In this document: positions 1-7,536 of the stretch, piece by piece | How the letters are laid out: each line of letters opens with the position of its first letter | Position numbering within the stretch: position 1 is the first letter of the stretch | Source: Actinomycetota bacterium | GTDB taxonomy: Bacteria; Actinomycetota; Actinomycetes; Nanopelagicales; Nanopelagicaceae | Assembly: GCA_947503395.1 (NCBI GenBank) | Contig: CANNDP010000016.1 | Location: forward strand, 1 to 15,703 | DNA length: 15,703 bases | Reading direction: 5' to 3' | Translations under genes and position numbers: made by a program | The notes under the pieces: model-generated | What the model saw: the letters and a program-made list of their open reading frames with translations, nothing else | Database searches by the model: none | Told to the model about the DNA's origin: nothing

Positions 1-279
1 AAGTGCCCACCAAGGCATATCTTCATGGCCTGCGTTATGAATTATCTTGTCATCAATATCAGTGACATTTCTAATAAATGTCACGTTATAGCCTGAGGCA
101 ATTAACCAACGGCGCAAAATATCAAAGTTAATTCCACTTCTAACATGGCCAACATGAGGAGATGCTTGAACAGTTGCTCCGCATAGATATATTGAAGCCT
201 GGCCAGCAACTATTGGCTTAAACTCTGAAACCTTCCGTGATGCGGTGTCATAGAGGCGCAGCTTCTTCATATCTGCCAT
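1..279 (-). CDS. cysS: Cysteinyl-tRNA synthetase, N-terminal part (runs off the window edge)
   Basis: Charges tRNA-Cys with cysteine in the cytoplasm. The first 93 residues are visible, beginning [20 protein letters not shown]. They contain the class I signature: CGATVQ at 33-38 (the Cys is a zinc ligand in this family), then PHVGHVRS (HIGH-type nucleotide-binding motif) at 41-48, and later [13 protein letters not shown], which is also typical. The ATG at 279 lies one base after the ispDF stop, with GAGAAG about seven bases upstream as a ribosome site; a second in-frame ATG at 270 is possible. The gene is last in the carD-ispDF-cysS run, the same order as Rv3583c-Rv3580c in M. tuberculosis. 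It could in principle be the related mycothiol ligase MshC, but the ispDF neighbour favours CysS. Confidence 0.93.
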   Translation of the reverse strand, partial: MADMKKLRLYDTASRKVSEFKPIVAGQASIYLCGATVQASPHVGHVRSGINFDILRRWLIASGYNVTFIRNVTDIDDKIIHNAGHEDMPWWAL

Positions 280-280
280 C

Positions 281-1429
281 TTATTTCTTCTCAATTAGAA
301 GCGCAGTTGCAAGAGCTGAGATGCCAAGGCCCTGCCCTGTGAAACCTAGGCCATCTGTTGAGGTAGCACTTACGGAAACCTCTGCCCCACCTAAGGCCTT
401 TGAAAGAGCTTTGATTGCTTCAGCTCTTCTTGGACCAATTTTTGGTTTATTACAAACTATCTGCACTGAGACATTTCCAATCTCATATCCAGCGCTAGTA
501 ATTTTTTCAAGAGCTTCTTTCAATAACGTCTCACCACTTGCTCCCTGATACTTTGGATCATCTACGCCAAAGTTTGAACCAAGATCGCCAAGTCTTGCTG
601 CGCTAAAGAGAGCATCACAGATTGCATGTGCTGCAACGTCACCATCGGAGTATCCATCAACGCCAACTTGTTCTGGCCATAACAGCCCTGCAAGCCATAA
701 TTTTCTATCTTGATCACTTGAGAATGCATGAGCATCAACGCCAAGTCCTACTTTGAAATTTCTATCTATTGGGCTTAATAGCAAGAGAGCTTGGCCGATA
801 TCTTCTTTTGTGGTGATCTTAAAAGCTGAAGCCTCACCCTCAATTGTCTTTACCTTCACGCCAATTGCTTCAACAAGGGCCGCATCATCGGTGGCATCAT
901 CTGAGGCGCTATGGGCACGCTCTAATACTTGACGATTAAAGCCTTGCGGAGTTTGTGCTGCAACAAGTGATGAGCGATCAGGTGTTGCTCGAACAAAACC
1001 ATCTCTATCAATTTCTTTGATGGTATCGATTACTTTTAAGACTGGAATTACTGCGCTCTGGCCTGATTGAACATCACTTAAAACTCTTGTTGCCAGAGCG
1101 CTACTTGCAAGGGCACGTGCAGCATCATGAATTAAAACGCTCTCAACGCTAGGTGATAGGGCTTTTAGAGCAACTCTTATCGAATCACTTCTTAATACCC
1201 CGCCAGTTATTACCTCTGCGCTCTGGCCAACAATTGCTTTGAATTGCTCTTCATATCCCTCTGGCGCAGTAATAACGATTTCATCAACAACTTTAGAAAG
1301 CGATATAAATGCTCGCTCTAATAATGTGATGCCTTGAATTTGTATTAAAGCTTTTGGAATTTCGGCGCCTAATCTATGGCCCATTCCTGCGCCGGCGATT
1401 ATGGCGGCGCTTTTTGGTAACTGGCTCAT
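281..1429 (-). CDS. ispDF: Bifunctional IspD/IspF enzyme of the MEP isoprenoid pathway
   Basis: A 382-residue fusion of two non-consecutive MEP pathway enzymes. IspD (about 1-220) makes CDP-methylerythritol from MEP and CTP; visible motifs are the nucleotide loop [16 protein letters not shown] at 13-28, HDAAR at 101-105 and AAQTPQGF at 157-164. IspF (about 225-382) makes the cyclic diphosphate; visible are the metal ligands D232 and H234 in VDAHAF, H268 in [10 protein letters not shown], and the C-terminal [10 protein letters not shown]. The active-site His usually found in GHSDGDV is a Tyr here (GYSDGDV, Y260). Mycobacteria keep ispD and ispF as separate adjacent genes; fusions are known in other bacteria. 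The ATG at 1429 has AGGG close upstream, 23 bases after the carD stop, so cotranscription with carD is likely. IspE would be encoded elsewhere. Confidence 0.95.
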   Translation of the reverse strand: MSQLPKSAAIIAGAGMGHRLGAEIPKALIQIQGITLLERAFISLSKVVDEIVITAPEGYEEQFKAIVGQSAEVITGGVLRSDSIRVALKALSPSVESVLIHDAARALASSALATRVLSDVQSGQSAVIPVLKVIDTIKEIDRDGFVRATPDRSSLVAAQTPQGFNRQVLERAHSASDDATDDAALVEAIGVKVKTIEGEASAFKITTKEDIGQALLLLSPIDRNFKVGLGVDAHAFSSDQDRKLWLAGLLWPEQVGVDGYSDGDVAAHAICDALFSAARLGDLGSNFGVDDPKYQGASGETLLKEALEKITSAGYEIGNVSVQIVCNKPKIGPRRAEAIKALSKALGGAEVSVSATSTDGLGFTGQGLGISALATALLIEKK

Positions 1430-1452
1430 AAGACCCTAACGAGGGAAGTGCT

Positions 1453-1935
1453 TTAAGAAGCTAATACCTCATCGAGAATTGATTCAGCTTTAGCTTCATC
1501 AGTGTGCTCGGCAAGTGCTAACTCAGAAATTAATATCGCACGCGCTTTAGCAAGCATGCGCTTCTCACCGGCAGAGAGGCCACGATCTAGATCGCGACGG
1601 AATAGATCACGAACTACTTCAGCAACTTTAATAACATCACCTGATGCTAGTTTTTCAAGGTTTGCCTTATAGCGACGAGACCAATTTGTTGGCTCCTCGG
1701 TATATGGCTGGCGCAAAACTCCAAAGACTCTCTCAAGACCTGAGGAATCCACAACATCTCTAACGCCAACTAAATCAACGTTTTCTGCTGGGACTCGCAC
1801 TGTTAGATCGCCTTGGGCGACCTTCAAAACTAGGTAGATCTTCTCTTCGCCTTTGATGGTCCGGGTCTCAATTGCTTCTATGAGAGCCGCTCCGTGGTGG
1901 GGGTAAACAACGGTTTCGCCGACCTTAAATGACAT
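1453..1935 (-). CDS. carD: CarD-family RNA polymerase-binding transcription factor
   Basis: A 160-residue protein matching mycobacterial CarD (about 162 residues). CarD binds the RNA polymerase beta subunit and stabilises open promoter complexes, notably at rRNA promoters. The N-terminal Tudor-like RNAP-interaction domain begins [20 protein letters not shown] and continues to about residue 60 ([22 protein letters not shown]). The rest is the helical DNA-binding domain with a basic stretch around [20 protein letters not shown]. An in-frame ATG exists 20 codons upstream (1995), but its extra residues do not resemble CarD. The ATG at 1935 has an AAAGGC ribosome site just upstream, so I chose it. 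It is first in the carD-ispDF-cysS run and divergent from the lipoprotein gene, as in M. tuberculosis. Confidence 0.95.
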   Translation of the reverse strand: MSFKVGETVVYPHHGAALIEAIETRTIKGEEKIYLVLKVAQGDLTVRVPAENVDLVGVRDVVDSSGLERVFGVLRQPYTEEPTNWSRRYKANLEKLASGDVIKVAEVVRDLFRRDLDRGLSAGEKRMLAKARAILISELALAEHTDEAKAESILDEVLAS

Positions 1936-1958
1936 TTTTTGCCTTTCGCTGGAAGAGT

Positions 1959-1987
1959 ATTTTATCAGAGTTATCTCAATCACGAAA
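1959..1987 (-). promoter_or_regulatory. Possible carD promoter
   Basis: On the minus strand a -10-like TAAAAT (1959-1964), preceded by TGA, lies about 23 bases before the carD ATG. A weak -35-like TTTCGT is at 1982-1987, 17 bases away. The predicted start near 1952 would leave a short leader holding the AAAGGC ribosome site. Identified by eye only; the -35 match is poor. Confidence 0.35.
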
Positions 1988-2007
1988 ACCAGCAAAAGTA
2001 AGCGTTA

Positions 2008-2029
2008 GATAATCACTTTCTGCCATTAT
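2008..2029 (+). promoter_or_regulatory. Possible -10 boxes for the LpqE-like lipoprotein gene
   Basis: Two candidate -10 boxes: GATAAT at 2008-2013, and CATTAT at 2024-2029. The second ends exactly six bases before the ATG at 2036, the spacing seen at four other starts in this window, and would give a leaderless mRNA. No Shine-Dalgarno sequence precedes the ATG. Which box is used cannot be told from sequence. Confidence 0.3.
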
Positions 2030-2035
2030 TGCCCA

Positions 2036-2494
2036 ATGAAATCAAGGGCTATCGCAACGATGATTGTCGCTAGCTTTCTTCTCACAGGTTGCGCAGCTGG
2101 TGGAAATGCTCCAACTCGATTAATCAAGCAAGTAACCGATGGCGTTGAGAAAGATATTGGCGATTTAAAGATTCGCAATGTAAAAATCATTGCACTGCCT
2201 GATGGAAGCGGAACTCTTATCGGATTTATCGTCAATCACAGCGATGAGGTAGATCAATTAGTTGCAATTACTGTTGGTGGACAGAGAGCAGATTTCTTAA
2301 GTGATGTTCAACTTCTTAAGAATAAGCCGATGATCTTTGAGGGAGATTCTGCAAATGCCAAAGCTAAGATTGCAGCCCTTGGAGTTAAGCCTGGATATCG
2401 AGTCCCGGTGGTTCTCTACTTTGCTAAAAGCGGCAAAGTTGATCTTGATGCCCTAGTTGTTGCTAATACTGGAATCTATAGCTCCATTTTATAG
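2036..2494 (+). CDS. lpqE: LpqE-like conserved actinobacterial lipoprotein
   Basis: A 152-residue exported lipoprotein of unknown function. The signal peptide (1-18) has a short basic start (MKSR), a hydrophobic core and the lipobox LLTG|C, with Cys19 as the lipid anchor. The mature part looks like a small beta-rich domain (VKIIALPDGSGTLIGFIVNHSDEVDQLVAITVGG), followed by a region suited to surface exposure and no further membrane segment. The name rests mostly on position: lpqE (Rv3584) is divergent from carD (Rv3583c) in M. tuberculosis, and the size and lipobox fit. The 3' end overlaps the convergent regX3 gene by 19 bases, leaving no room for a terminator. A role in metal or stress handling has been suggested for relatives, but nothing here proves one. 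Confidence 0.75.
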   Translation: MKSRAIATMIVASFLLTGCAAGGNAPTRLIKQVTDGVEKDIGDLKIRNVKIIALPDGSGTLIGFIVNHSDEVDQLVAITVGGQRADFLSDVQLLKNKPMIFEGDSANAKAKIAALGVKPGYRVPVVLYFAKSGKVDLDALVVANTGIYSSIL

Positions 2495-3159
2495 CCAAGC
2501 CCGCGCACGGTTTGAATTAGCGCAGGATTAGCTGGATCATTTTCAATCTTTGCCCTTAAACGCTTAACATGAACATCAAGTGTTTTAGTATCACCAACAT
2601 AATCACTGCCCCAGACTCGATCTATTAATTGCCCTCTAGTTAAAACTCGCCCAGCATTGCGCATTAGAAACTCTAATAACTCAAATTCTTTAAGCGGAAG
2701 TGAAATTGGGATGCCATTTACTGAGACTTGATGGCGCTCAATATCCATTCTCACAGAATCTACCGTCATGACTCCAGTATCACCCTCACCAAGCTCGCCT
2801 GAGTTACGGCGAAGCACTGCTCTAATTCTGGCTACCAACTCTCTTGCTGAATATGGCTTAGTTACATAGTCATCTGCCCCAATTTCAAGGCCTACAACTT
2901 TGTCGACCTCAGAGTCTTTGGCAGTTAGCATGATGATTGGAACCTTAGATTTAGCTCGTATTTGGCGACAGACTTCAGTTCCTGAGACTTCAGGAATCAT
3001 CAAATCAAGTAGGACTAGATCAATTCCACCTTGTTCAAACTTCTTGATCGCATCGCTGCCATTTTCAGCTGTGGCCACTAAAAATCCCTCTTTGCCCAAG
3101 AGAAATTCGAGAGCCTCTGAAAAAGATGGCTCATCCTCAACTATCAAAATCTTTGTCAT
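2476..3159 (-). CDS. regX3: OmpR-family response regulator, RegX3/PhoP-like
   Basis: A 227-residue two-component response regulator. The receiver domain (1-120) has the acidic pair E8/D9, the phosphoacceptor D52 in VLLDLMIP, the switch T79 in MLTA and K101 in VTKPYS. The winged-helix domain (about 128-225) ends with the typical DVHVKRLRAKIE...IQTVRGLGYKME signature. The start codon overlaps the senX3 stop as ATGA, so the two are translationally coupled. Pairing with senX3, the nearby gpm-ybjN-mshA genes (Rv0486-Rv0491 order in M. tuberculosis) and divergent phoU identify it as the phosphate-starvation regulator. It probably binds the direct repeats at 4268-4311 and so controls its own operon and phoU. 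Confidence 0.93.
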   Translation of the reverse strand: MTKILIVEDEPSFSEALEFLLGKEGFLVATAENGSDAIKKFEQGGIDLVLLDLMIPEVSGTEVCRQIRAKSKVPIIMLTAKDSEVDKVVGLEIGADDYVTKPYSARELVARIRAVLRRNSGELGEGDTGVMTVDSVRMDIERHQVSVNGIPISLPLKEFELLEFLMRNAGRVLTRGQLIDRVWGSDYVGDTKTLDVHVKRLRAKIENDPANPALIQTVRGLGYKMEL

Positions 3160-4223
3160 AAAGATACCCCTCTAACTTTCTCTGTGATGGGAAGCTGGAG
3201 CGTAAATGTGCTGCCAACTCCTTCCCTGCTCCATACCTTTATATCTCCGCCATGATTTAGAGCTACATGCTTAACAATTGATAGACCAAGACCAGTTCCC
3301 CCAGTCATGCGAGATCTTGCAGGATCCACCCGATAGAAACGTTCAAAGACTCTTGCCAGCTCAGCTTCTGCAATACCTATTCCTTGATCAGTTACCGATA
3401 TCTCTAGTAACTCTTGCTTAACCTTTACTACCACTGAGACCTTAGTATTTTCTGGCGAATAATTAATCGCATTTTCTACTAAGTTTAAAACGGCCATAAT
3501 TAATTGGTCGCGATCGCCATTAACTGTTGCATCCTCTATCTCGCCAATTTCAACTGTGATCTGCCTCGACTCAGCTGAAAATGCTGCTTGCGCCACCGCC
3601 TCCCTTACGACATCACTTGCTTCGACATCAAAGGCTTTCTGGAGCGGGTCGCTACTTTGCAGTCGAGAGAGATCAATAATTTCTTGAACTAGATCGGTTA
3701 ATCGTTTTGCCTCCGTTTGCATCCTGCTCGCAAATTTAACCACAGCATCTGGTTGATCTTTAGCGCCAAGGATTGCTTCGCTAAGTAATCCAAGCGCCCC
3801 AATTGGTGTCTTTAGCTCATGAGAGACATTTGCAACAAAGTCGCGTCTAACAGCATCTATTCGCTTTGCCTCACTCTGATCTGAGATAAGAACCAAAACC
3901 ATTCCTTCATCATTGAGTGGTGAGACCGATACTTCAAATTCACGTTTACCAGCACCGATTGGACCCCTAGCAATCTCAATGAGACTTCGATGTGATTCAT
4001 TAGTTCTACGGGCAACTCTAATTAACGCCATTAAATCTTCACTTGTTATTCGCTCATCTTTTACTATTGCAAAACTAGAAATGCCTGGGGATTGAAAGAG
4101 AATTTTTTCACCTGGAACAATAATTAGAGATTCACTCTCAAGGGATTGCAGGGTTTTAAGTAAGACCTGTGGAAGGAGTTCGAGCGTCTCTAAGTTCTCT
4201 GCCTCCTGCCTGCGAAACTTCAT
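3156..4223 (-). CDS. senX3: Sensor histidine kinase, SenX3/PhoR-like, without membrane segments
   Basis: A 355-residue histidine kinase, partner of the adjacent RegX3-like regulator. About 1-115 is a probable PAS-like sensor region. The H-box FVANVSHELKTP carries the phospho-acceptor H135. The ATPase domain has the N-box LVENAINYS (N251), DQGIGI at 279-284, the F-box VFERFYRVD and GGTGLGLS at 308-315. Mycobacterial SenX3 (about 410 residues) has N-terminal membrane helices; I see no hydrophobic stretch long enough here. An in-frame TAG lies three sense codons before the ATG, and none of those codons is a start, so the protein cannot be extended. A TAGTAT box exactly six bases before the ATG predicts a leaderless mRNA. 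The family senses phosphate through PstSCAB and PhoU, which fits divergent phoU next door. Confidence 0.92.
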   Translation of the reverse strand: MKFRRQEAENLETLELLPQVLLKTLQSLESESLIIVPGEKILFQSPGISSFAIVKDERITSEDLMALIRVARRTNESHRSLIEIARGPIGAGKREFEVSVSPLNDEGMVLVLISDQSEAKRIDAVRRDFVANVSHELKTPIGALGLLSEAILGAKDQPDAVVKFASRMQTEAKRLTDLVQEIIDLSRLQSSDPLQKAFDVEASDVVREAVAQAAFSAESRQITVEIGEIEDATVNGDRDQLIMAVLNLVENAINYSPENTKVSVVVKVKQELLEISVTDQGIGIAEAELARVFERFYRVDPARSRMTGGTGLGLSIVKHVALNHGGDIKVWSREGVGSTFTLQLPITEKVRGVSL

Positions 4224-4229
4224 GTCGCA

Positions 4230-4258
4230 ATACTACGAAAGGGGGGATAGCCCGTCAC
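4230..4258 (-). promoter_or_regulatory. Predicted senX3-regX3 promoter (leaderless)
   Basis: On the minus strand GTGACG (4253-4258, four of six matches to TTGACA) and TAGTAT (4230-4235) are 17 bases apart. TAGTAT ends six bases before the ATG at 4223, placing the transcript start on or next to the start codon. No ribosome site is visible, which agrees with leaderless translation. The PHO-box repeats begin ten bases upstream of the -35. Confidence 0.6.
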
Positions 4259-4267
4259 CTCTATCGA

Positions 4268-4311
4268 CTTCACCTGTCGTTCACCGCCTCTTTGAACTGC
4301 GTTCACGTCAC
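4268..4311 (+). promoter_or_regulatory. PHO-box-like operator: four tandem 11-base units
   Basis: Four consecutive 11-base units lie between senX3 and phoU: CTTCACCTGTC (4268), GTTCACCGCCT (4279), CTTTGAACTGC (4290) and GTTCACGTCAC (4301). Units 1, 2 and 4 carry the TTCAC core of the Streptomyces PHO box, whose units resemble GTTCACC; unit 3 is degenerate. The array lies just upstream of the predicted senX3 -35, and ends 26 bases before the predicted phoU -10. This fits one RegX3 array serving both promoters. The 11-base phase is seen directly; binding by RegX3 is inferred. Confidence 0.78.
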
Positions 4312-4337
4312 TACCCCAATTTTGGCGTTAAATCCAT

Positions 4338-4343
4338 TAGGTT
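4338..4343 (+). promoter_or_regulatory. Predicted phoU -10 box (leaderless)
   Basis: TAGGTT ends exactly six bases before the phoU ATG at 4350, the same spacing as at senX3. No good -35 lies 17 bases upstream (CCCAAT), as expected for an activator-dependent promoter helped by the PHO box. Confidence 0.45.
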
Positions 4344-4349
4344 TAGCAG

Positions 4350-5009
4350 ATGAGTTGGCTAAGGACGGCATTTCAAGATGAGTTAGATGGCGTCACCCAG
4401 ACCTTATCTGAGTTATCCACCTTGGTCTCTGGCGCAATTACTCAAGCAACACATGCGCTATTAACTGCAGACCTAAGCGAAGCGGAAGCAGTTATTGCCG
4501 CAGATGATCGCGTTGATGAAATTCAACATGAGCTTGATGCCAGAATTATTGACATTATTGCTCGCCAGCAACCTGTGGCATCAGATCTAAGAGCGCTAGT
4601 AACAGCCTTAAGGATGAGCGCAGATCTGGAGAGAATGGGCGATTTAGCACATCACATTGCCAAAGTAACCAGACTTCGCCACCCAGGAGCCGCTGTTCCA
4701 TCAGAGCTATTACTAACTGTTGAAGAGATGGGAAAAGTTGCGCGCTTAATCTCTGACAAAGTTGGTGGCATTATCAATTCAAAAGATATTGATAAGGCGC
4801 TAGAAGTTGAGAAAGATGATGATGAGATGGATCTACTCCATCGAAAGTTATTTACAGTTCTTCTTGATCCTTCATGGCCTCATGGCATTGAAACGGCAAT
4901 TGATATGACTCTAATTGGTCGCTACTACGAGAGATATGCAGATCACGCAGTATCAGTGTCTAGAAGAATTCACTTCCAAGTTACTGGAAAGTACAGCAGT
5001 AAATCTTAA
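4350..5009 (+). CDS. phoU: PhoU-family phosphate signalling regulator
   Basis: A 219-residue cytoplasmic protein that links the Pst phosphate transporter to the SenX3/PhoR kinase and represses phosphate-starvation signalling when phosphate is plentiful. It has the two repeated helical bundles of the family, each with the metal-binding type E/DxxxD pattern: LRMSADLERMGDLAHHIAKVTR at about 86-107 and LIGRYYERYADHAVSVSRRI at about 188-207. The length is normal for actinobacterial PhoU. The ATG at 4350 gives MSWLRTAFQDEL, aligning with the family start (MRTAYHEEL-like); no Shine-Dalgarno sequence is seen. Its stop codon directly abuts the convergent gpmA stop (TAATTA at 5007-5012). No pst transporter genes are in the window. 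Confidence 0.93.
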   Translation: MSWLRTAFQDELDGVTQTLSELSTLVSGAITQATHALLTADLSEAEAVIAADDRVDEIQHELDARIIDIIARQQPVASDLRALVTALRMSADLERMGDLAHHIAKVTRLRHPGAAVPSELLLTVEEMGKVARLISDKVGGIINSKDIDKALEVEKDDDEMDLLHRKLFTVLLDPSWPHGIETAIDMTLIGRYYERYADHAVSVSRRIHFQVTGKYSSKS

Positions 5010-5756
5010 TTACTTTCCTTGATTAGCAACTGCTGCTATTGATTCTTTAGCAGCCTCTGGATCTAAATACTCACCTTCTTTGACAATTGGTTCAAAGTCA
5101 TCATCAAATCGATAGAGCAGCGGAATGCCAGTTGGAATGTTTACCTCGGCAATATCGCTATCTGAAATACAAGCAAGATGTTTCACAATTGCTCTAATGG
5201 AATTTCCATGGGCTACTACCAATACTGTCTTTGCCTGTCTTAAATCATTTGCAATCTCATTATCTAGATAAGGCATTAGGCGCTTAACGACATCCTTTAA
5301 GCATTCAGTTTTAGGAAGATCTGGGCCTAGATCTTTATATCTAATATCGCCTGCCTGTGAGTATTGATCGCTATCGGCTATCGCAGGTGGCGGGGTATCA
5401 AAAGATCTTCTCCAGAGCTTAAATTGCTCCTGCCCATACTCTTTCAAAGTTGCTGCTTTATCTTTTCCTTGCAGCGCTCCATAGTGGCGTTCATTTAAGC
5501 GCCAAGATCTACTAACAGGGATCCATTTTCTCTCACATGCGCCAAGTGCTATCTCTGCGGTGTGAATCGCTCTAGTTAGAAGTGAGGTATGTAGAACATC
5601 TGGAAGTAAGTTCTTTTCCTTTAATAGCTCTCCGGCTCTCTTTGCCTCTGCCTCGCCCTGGCTACTAAGGGCCACATCAACCCAGCCGGTAAAGAGATTC
5701 TTCGCATTCCAATCGCTCTGGCCGTGGCGCAGCAGGATTAATTTACCGATACTCAT
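5010..5756 (-). CDS. gpmA: 2,3-bisphosphoglycerate-dependent phosphoglycerate mutase
   Basis: A 248-residue glycolytic and gluconeogenic enzyme interconverting 3- and 2-phosphoglycerate. The catalytic phosphohistidine is H11 in [10 protein letters not shown]. Other family landmarks are [12 protein letters not shown] (20-31), E89 in [11 protein letters not shown] (88-97) and the second His, H183, in [10 protein letters not shown]. Its length matches E. coli GpmA (250 residues) and M. tuberculosis Gpm1. It is last in the minus-strand run with mshA and ybjN, the order seen at Rv0486-Rv0489 in M. tuberculosis, with a 21-base gap after the YbjN-like gene. A weak AAGG lies close to the ATG. Confidence 0.96.
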   Translation of the reverse strand: MSIGKLILLRHGQSDWNAKNLFTGWVDVALSSQGEAEAKRAGELLKEKNLLPDVLHTSLLTRAIHTAEIALGACERKWIPVSRSWRLNERHYGALQGKDKAATLKEYGQEQFKLWRRSFDTPPPAIADSDQYSQAGDIRYKDLGPDLPKTECLKDVVKRLMPYLDNEIANDLRQAKTVLVVAHGNSIRAIVKHLACISDSDIAEVNIPTGIPLLYRFDDDFEPIVKEGEYLDPEAAKESIAAVANQGK

Positions 5757-5777
5757 GGCCTTATCTTATCTTGAGAA

Positions 5778-6263
5778 TCAAATCAGATGTTCAAATGCTT
5801 TTAGATTCGATAAAGATTCACCGCGTGATAAGCGCCAAGCCCACTCACGTCTTATTGCGCTACTAAATCCCAACTCCAGCAATGGATTAAAAGCTGAATC
5901 ACTATATTGCAGCACCGCCCCAATGATTCGATCAAGCTCATTTTCACTAACAGCGCTTAGAGCAACTCTGCCAACAAGGAAAATATCTCCTAGCTCATTG
6001 ATTGCAAATGCTAGGCAATACATATTGGCATTTTTGGTGAGAAGATAGTTATGAACTGCAGCGATATTCTCATCAGGCTTTCTAATCACAAAGGCATTGA
6101 TACTTAGTGAGTGATCTCCAACGACTAGAGCGCAATGAGTCTCAAGCTTTGATTGCCCTGGAAGGGTTAGAAGATAGGTATTTGCGCCGCTTTTTTCATA
6201 ATCTATTTCGTGAGAATCTAGGAATTCTTCAACTGTGGCGCTCGCCATCGCTCTAGTTGTCAT
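5778..6263 (-). CDS. YbjN-domain protein of the mshA neighbourhood
   Basis: A 161-residue protein resembling the actinobacterial YbjN-like protein next to mshA (Rv0487 in M. tuberculosis). Typical parts are SGANTYLLTLPGQSKLETHCALVVGDHSLSINAFVIRKPDENIAAVHNYLL, then FAINELGDIFLVGRVALSAVSENELDRIIG. The fold is related to type III secretion chaperones; the biochemical role is unknown. The reading frame stays open upstream to an ATG at 6458, but that extension would lie inside mshA and does not resemble the family. I chose the ATG at 6263, one base after the mshA stop (TGATATG), which suggests coupled translation; an ATG at 6248 is the alternative. No signal peptide or membrane segment is visible. 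Confidence 0.85.
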   Translation of the reverse strand: MTTRAMASATVEEFLDSHEIDYEKSGANTYLLTLPGQSKLETHCALVVGDHSLSINAFVIRKPDENIAAVHNYLLTKNANMYCLAFAINELGDIFLVGRVALSAVSENELDRIIGAVLQYSDSAFNPLLELGFSSAIRREWAWRLSRGESLSNLKAFEHLI

Positions 6264-6264
6264 A

Positions 6265-7536
6265 TCAAGCAAGAGCGCGTGATTTTTTAATGCCACGAGA
6301 GAGAACTTGATCATAGACATCAAGAATTCCCCTTGCGGTGCTATCCCAACCAAAATGAGAGGCATGCTCAACGGCGCCCATTGAGAGCAGGAGCCTTTTC
6401 TCTGGCTCAAGAAGAAGGCGCGAGATAGTGGCAGACCAAGCTCTTGGATCATGTCCATCTACCAAGAGACCTGAAATGCCATCAGCTACTGCTGTTCTTA
6501 AGCCTCCAACAGCAGTTGCAACAACTGGCGTTCCACATGCTTGCGCTTCAAGTGCAACAAGACCAAAGGATTCTGAATATGAAGGAACACAGACTAGATC
6601 ACTTGCACGATACCAATCAGAGAGATCTTCATGTGCAACTGGTGGAAGAAATTCAATTACTTCAGATACTCCTAAAAATCTTGCAAGGCCCAATAACTTT
6701 TCAATCTCGCCCTGACCACTTCCAGAGGCTCCGCCAATAATTACTGCCTTTAGACGAGACTTAAGTGATGGAGTGTGCTTTAACATCTCAGCAACTGCGC
6801 GGATTAATACATCTGGTCCTTTATGCGGCTGAATTCTTCCAACAAATGCTAGAAGGAGAGTCTCTGGCTTAATTAATAACTTAGCACGCGCTGCGCTCTT
6901 TCCTGCGCCAACTTTATAGGTCTTTAAATCAACTCCTGGCGGGACAACAAAGACTCGATCAGGGCAGGCGTTATAGAGTGAAACTAAACTGGCAGCCTCT
7001 GATGCGGTGTTAGCAATAAGTGCGCTAGATGCTTTTACTACCTGCTCTTCTCCAATAGCTCTAATCTCTGGCTCTGCTTTCTCGCCCTCAGCAAGAGCAA
7101 GATTTTTCACCTTAGCCATCGTATGCATATTGTTAACAAGTGGAATTGAAAGACGCTCGCTAATTAGCCAACCAAGTTGGCCTGAGATCCAGTAATGAGA
7201 GTGAACTAGCTCGTAATAATTAGAAGCAAGGCGAGCCTCTTGGTGCATAAATGAAGACATCAGCGCGCAGACCTGTGAAGGCAGCTCATCTTTAGTAATA
7301 CCGCCATAAGGCCCAGCCTCAAGGTGTCGAACATTTACGCCATCGGCAATCTCAACTACCTCAGGAAGGCCTGAGCGATTAGCTCTGGTGTAGATATCAA
7401 CGCCAATTCCTGATTCCGCAATTCTCTTTGCGCTCTCAACAACATAAACATTCATTCCGCCGGCATCACCAATTCCCGCTTGTTCAAGCGGTGAGGTGTG
7501 GAGCATCAAAGATGCAATCCGTAATTGCTTAGCCAT
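6265..7536 (-). CDS. mshA: D-inositol-3-phosphate N-acetylglucosaminyltransferase, mycothiol synthesis
   Basis: A 423-residue GT4-family glycosyltransferase catalysing the first step of mycothiol synthesis: GlcNAc is moved from UDP-GlcNAc onto 1L-myo-inositol 1-phosphate. Strong MshA marks are HTSPLEQAGIGDAGGMNVYV (13-32), HSHYWISGQLGW (112-123), NNMHTMAKVKN (135-145), VPPGVDL (198-204), FVGRIQPHKGPDVLI (231-245) and the nucleotide-binding ESFGLVALE (322-330). Mycothiol is restricted to actinobacteria, so this gene is a good lineage marker. The ATG overlaps the asparaginase stop by one base (TAATG) without a clear ribosome site, pointing to translational coupling. MshA uses UDP-GlcNAc, so it touches the same amino-sugar pool as the module downstream. 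Confidence 0.95.
   Translation of the reverse strand: MAKQLRIASLMLHTSPLEQAGIGDAGGMNVYVVESAKRIAESGIGVDIYTRANRSGLPEVVEIADGVNVRHLEAGPYGGITKDELPSQVCALMSSFMHQEARLASNYYELVHSHYWISGQLGWLISERLSIPLVNNMHTMAKVKNLALAEGEKAEPEIRAIGEEQVVKASSALIANTASEAASLVSLYNACPDRVFVVPPGVDLKTYKVGAGKSAARAKLLIKPETLLLAFVGRIQPHKGPDVLIRAVAEMLKHTPSLKSRLKAVIIGGASGSGQGEIEKLLGLARFLGVSEVIEFLPPVAHEDLSDWYRASDLVCVPSYSESFGLVALEAQACGTPVVATAVGGLRTAVADGISGLLVDGHDPRAWSATISRLLLEPEKRLLLSMGAVEHASHFGWDSTARGILDVYDQVLSRGIKKSRALA

Noticed and set aside
237..548. Plus-strand open frame opposite ispDF and cysS
   Set aside because: It is a shadow of well-supported minus-strand genes with no recognisable protein features. The same applies to the other open frames opposite mshA, asparaginase, the permeases and the binding protein.
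1936..1995. In-frame 20-codon N-terminal extension of carD
   Set aside because: The extra residues do not resemble CarD, occupy the likely promoter, and the ATG at 1935 has its own ribosome site and matches the family length.
4241..4246. Run of six G before senX3 as a special structure
   Set aside because: A single G-run cannot form a quadruplex; it lies in the spacer between the predicted -35 and -10 and needs no other explanation.
6264..6458. In-frame N-terminal extension of the YbjN-like protein
   Set aside because: It lies entirely within mshA in another frame and has no family resemblance; the ATG at 6263 directly follows the mshA stop.
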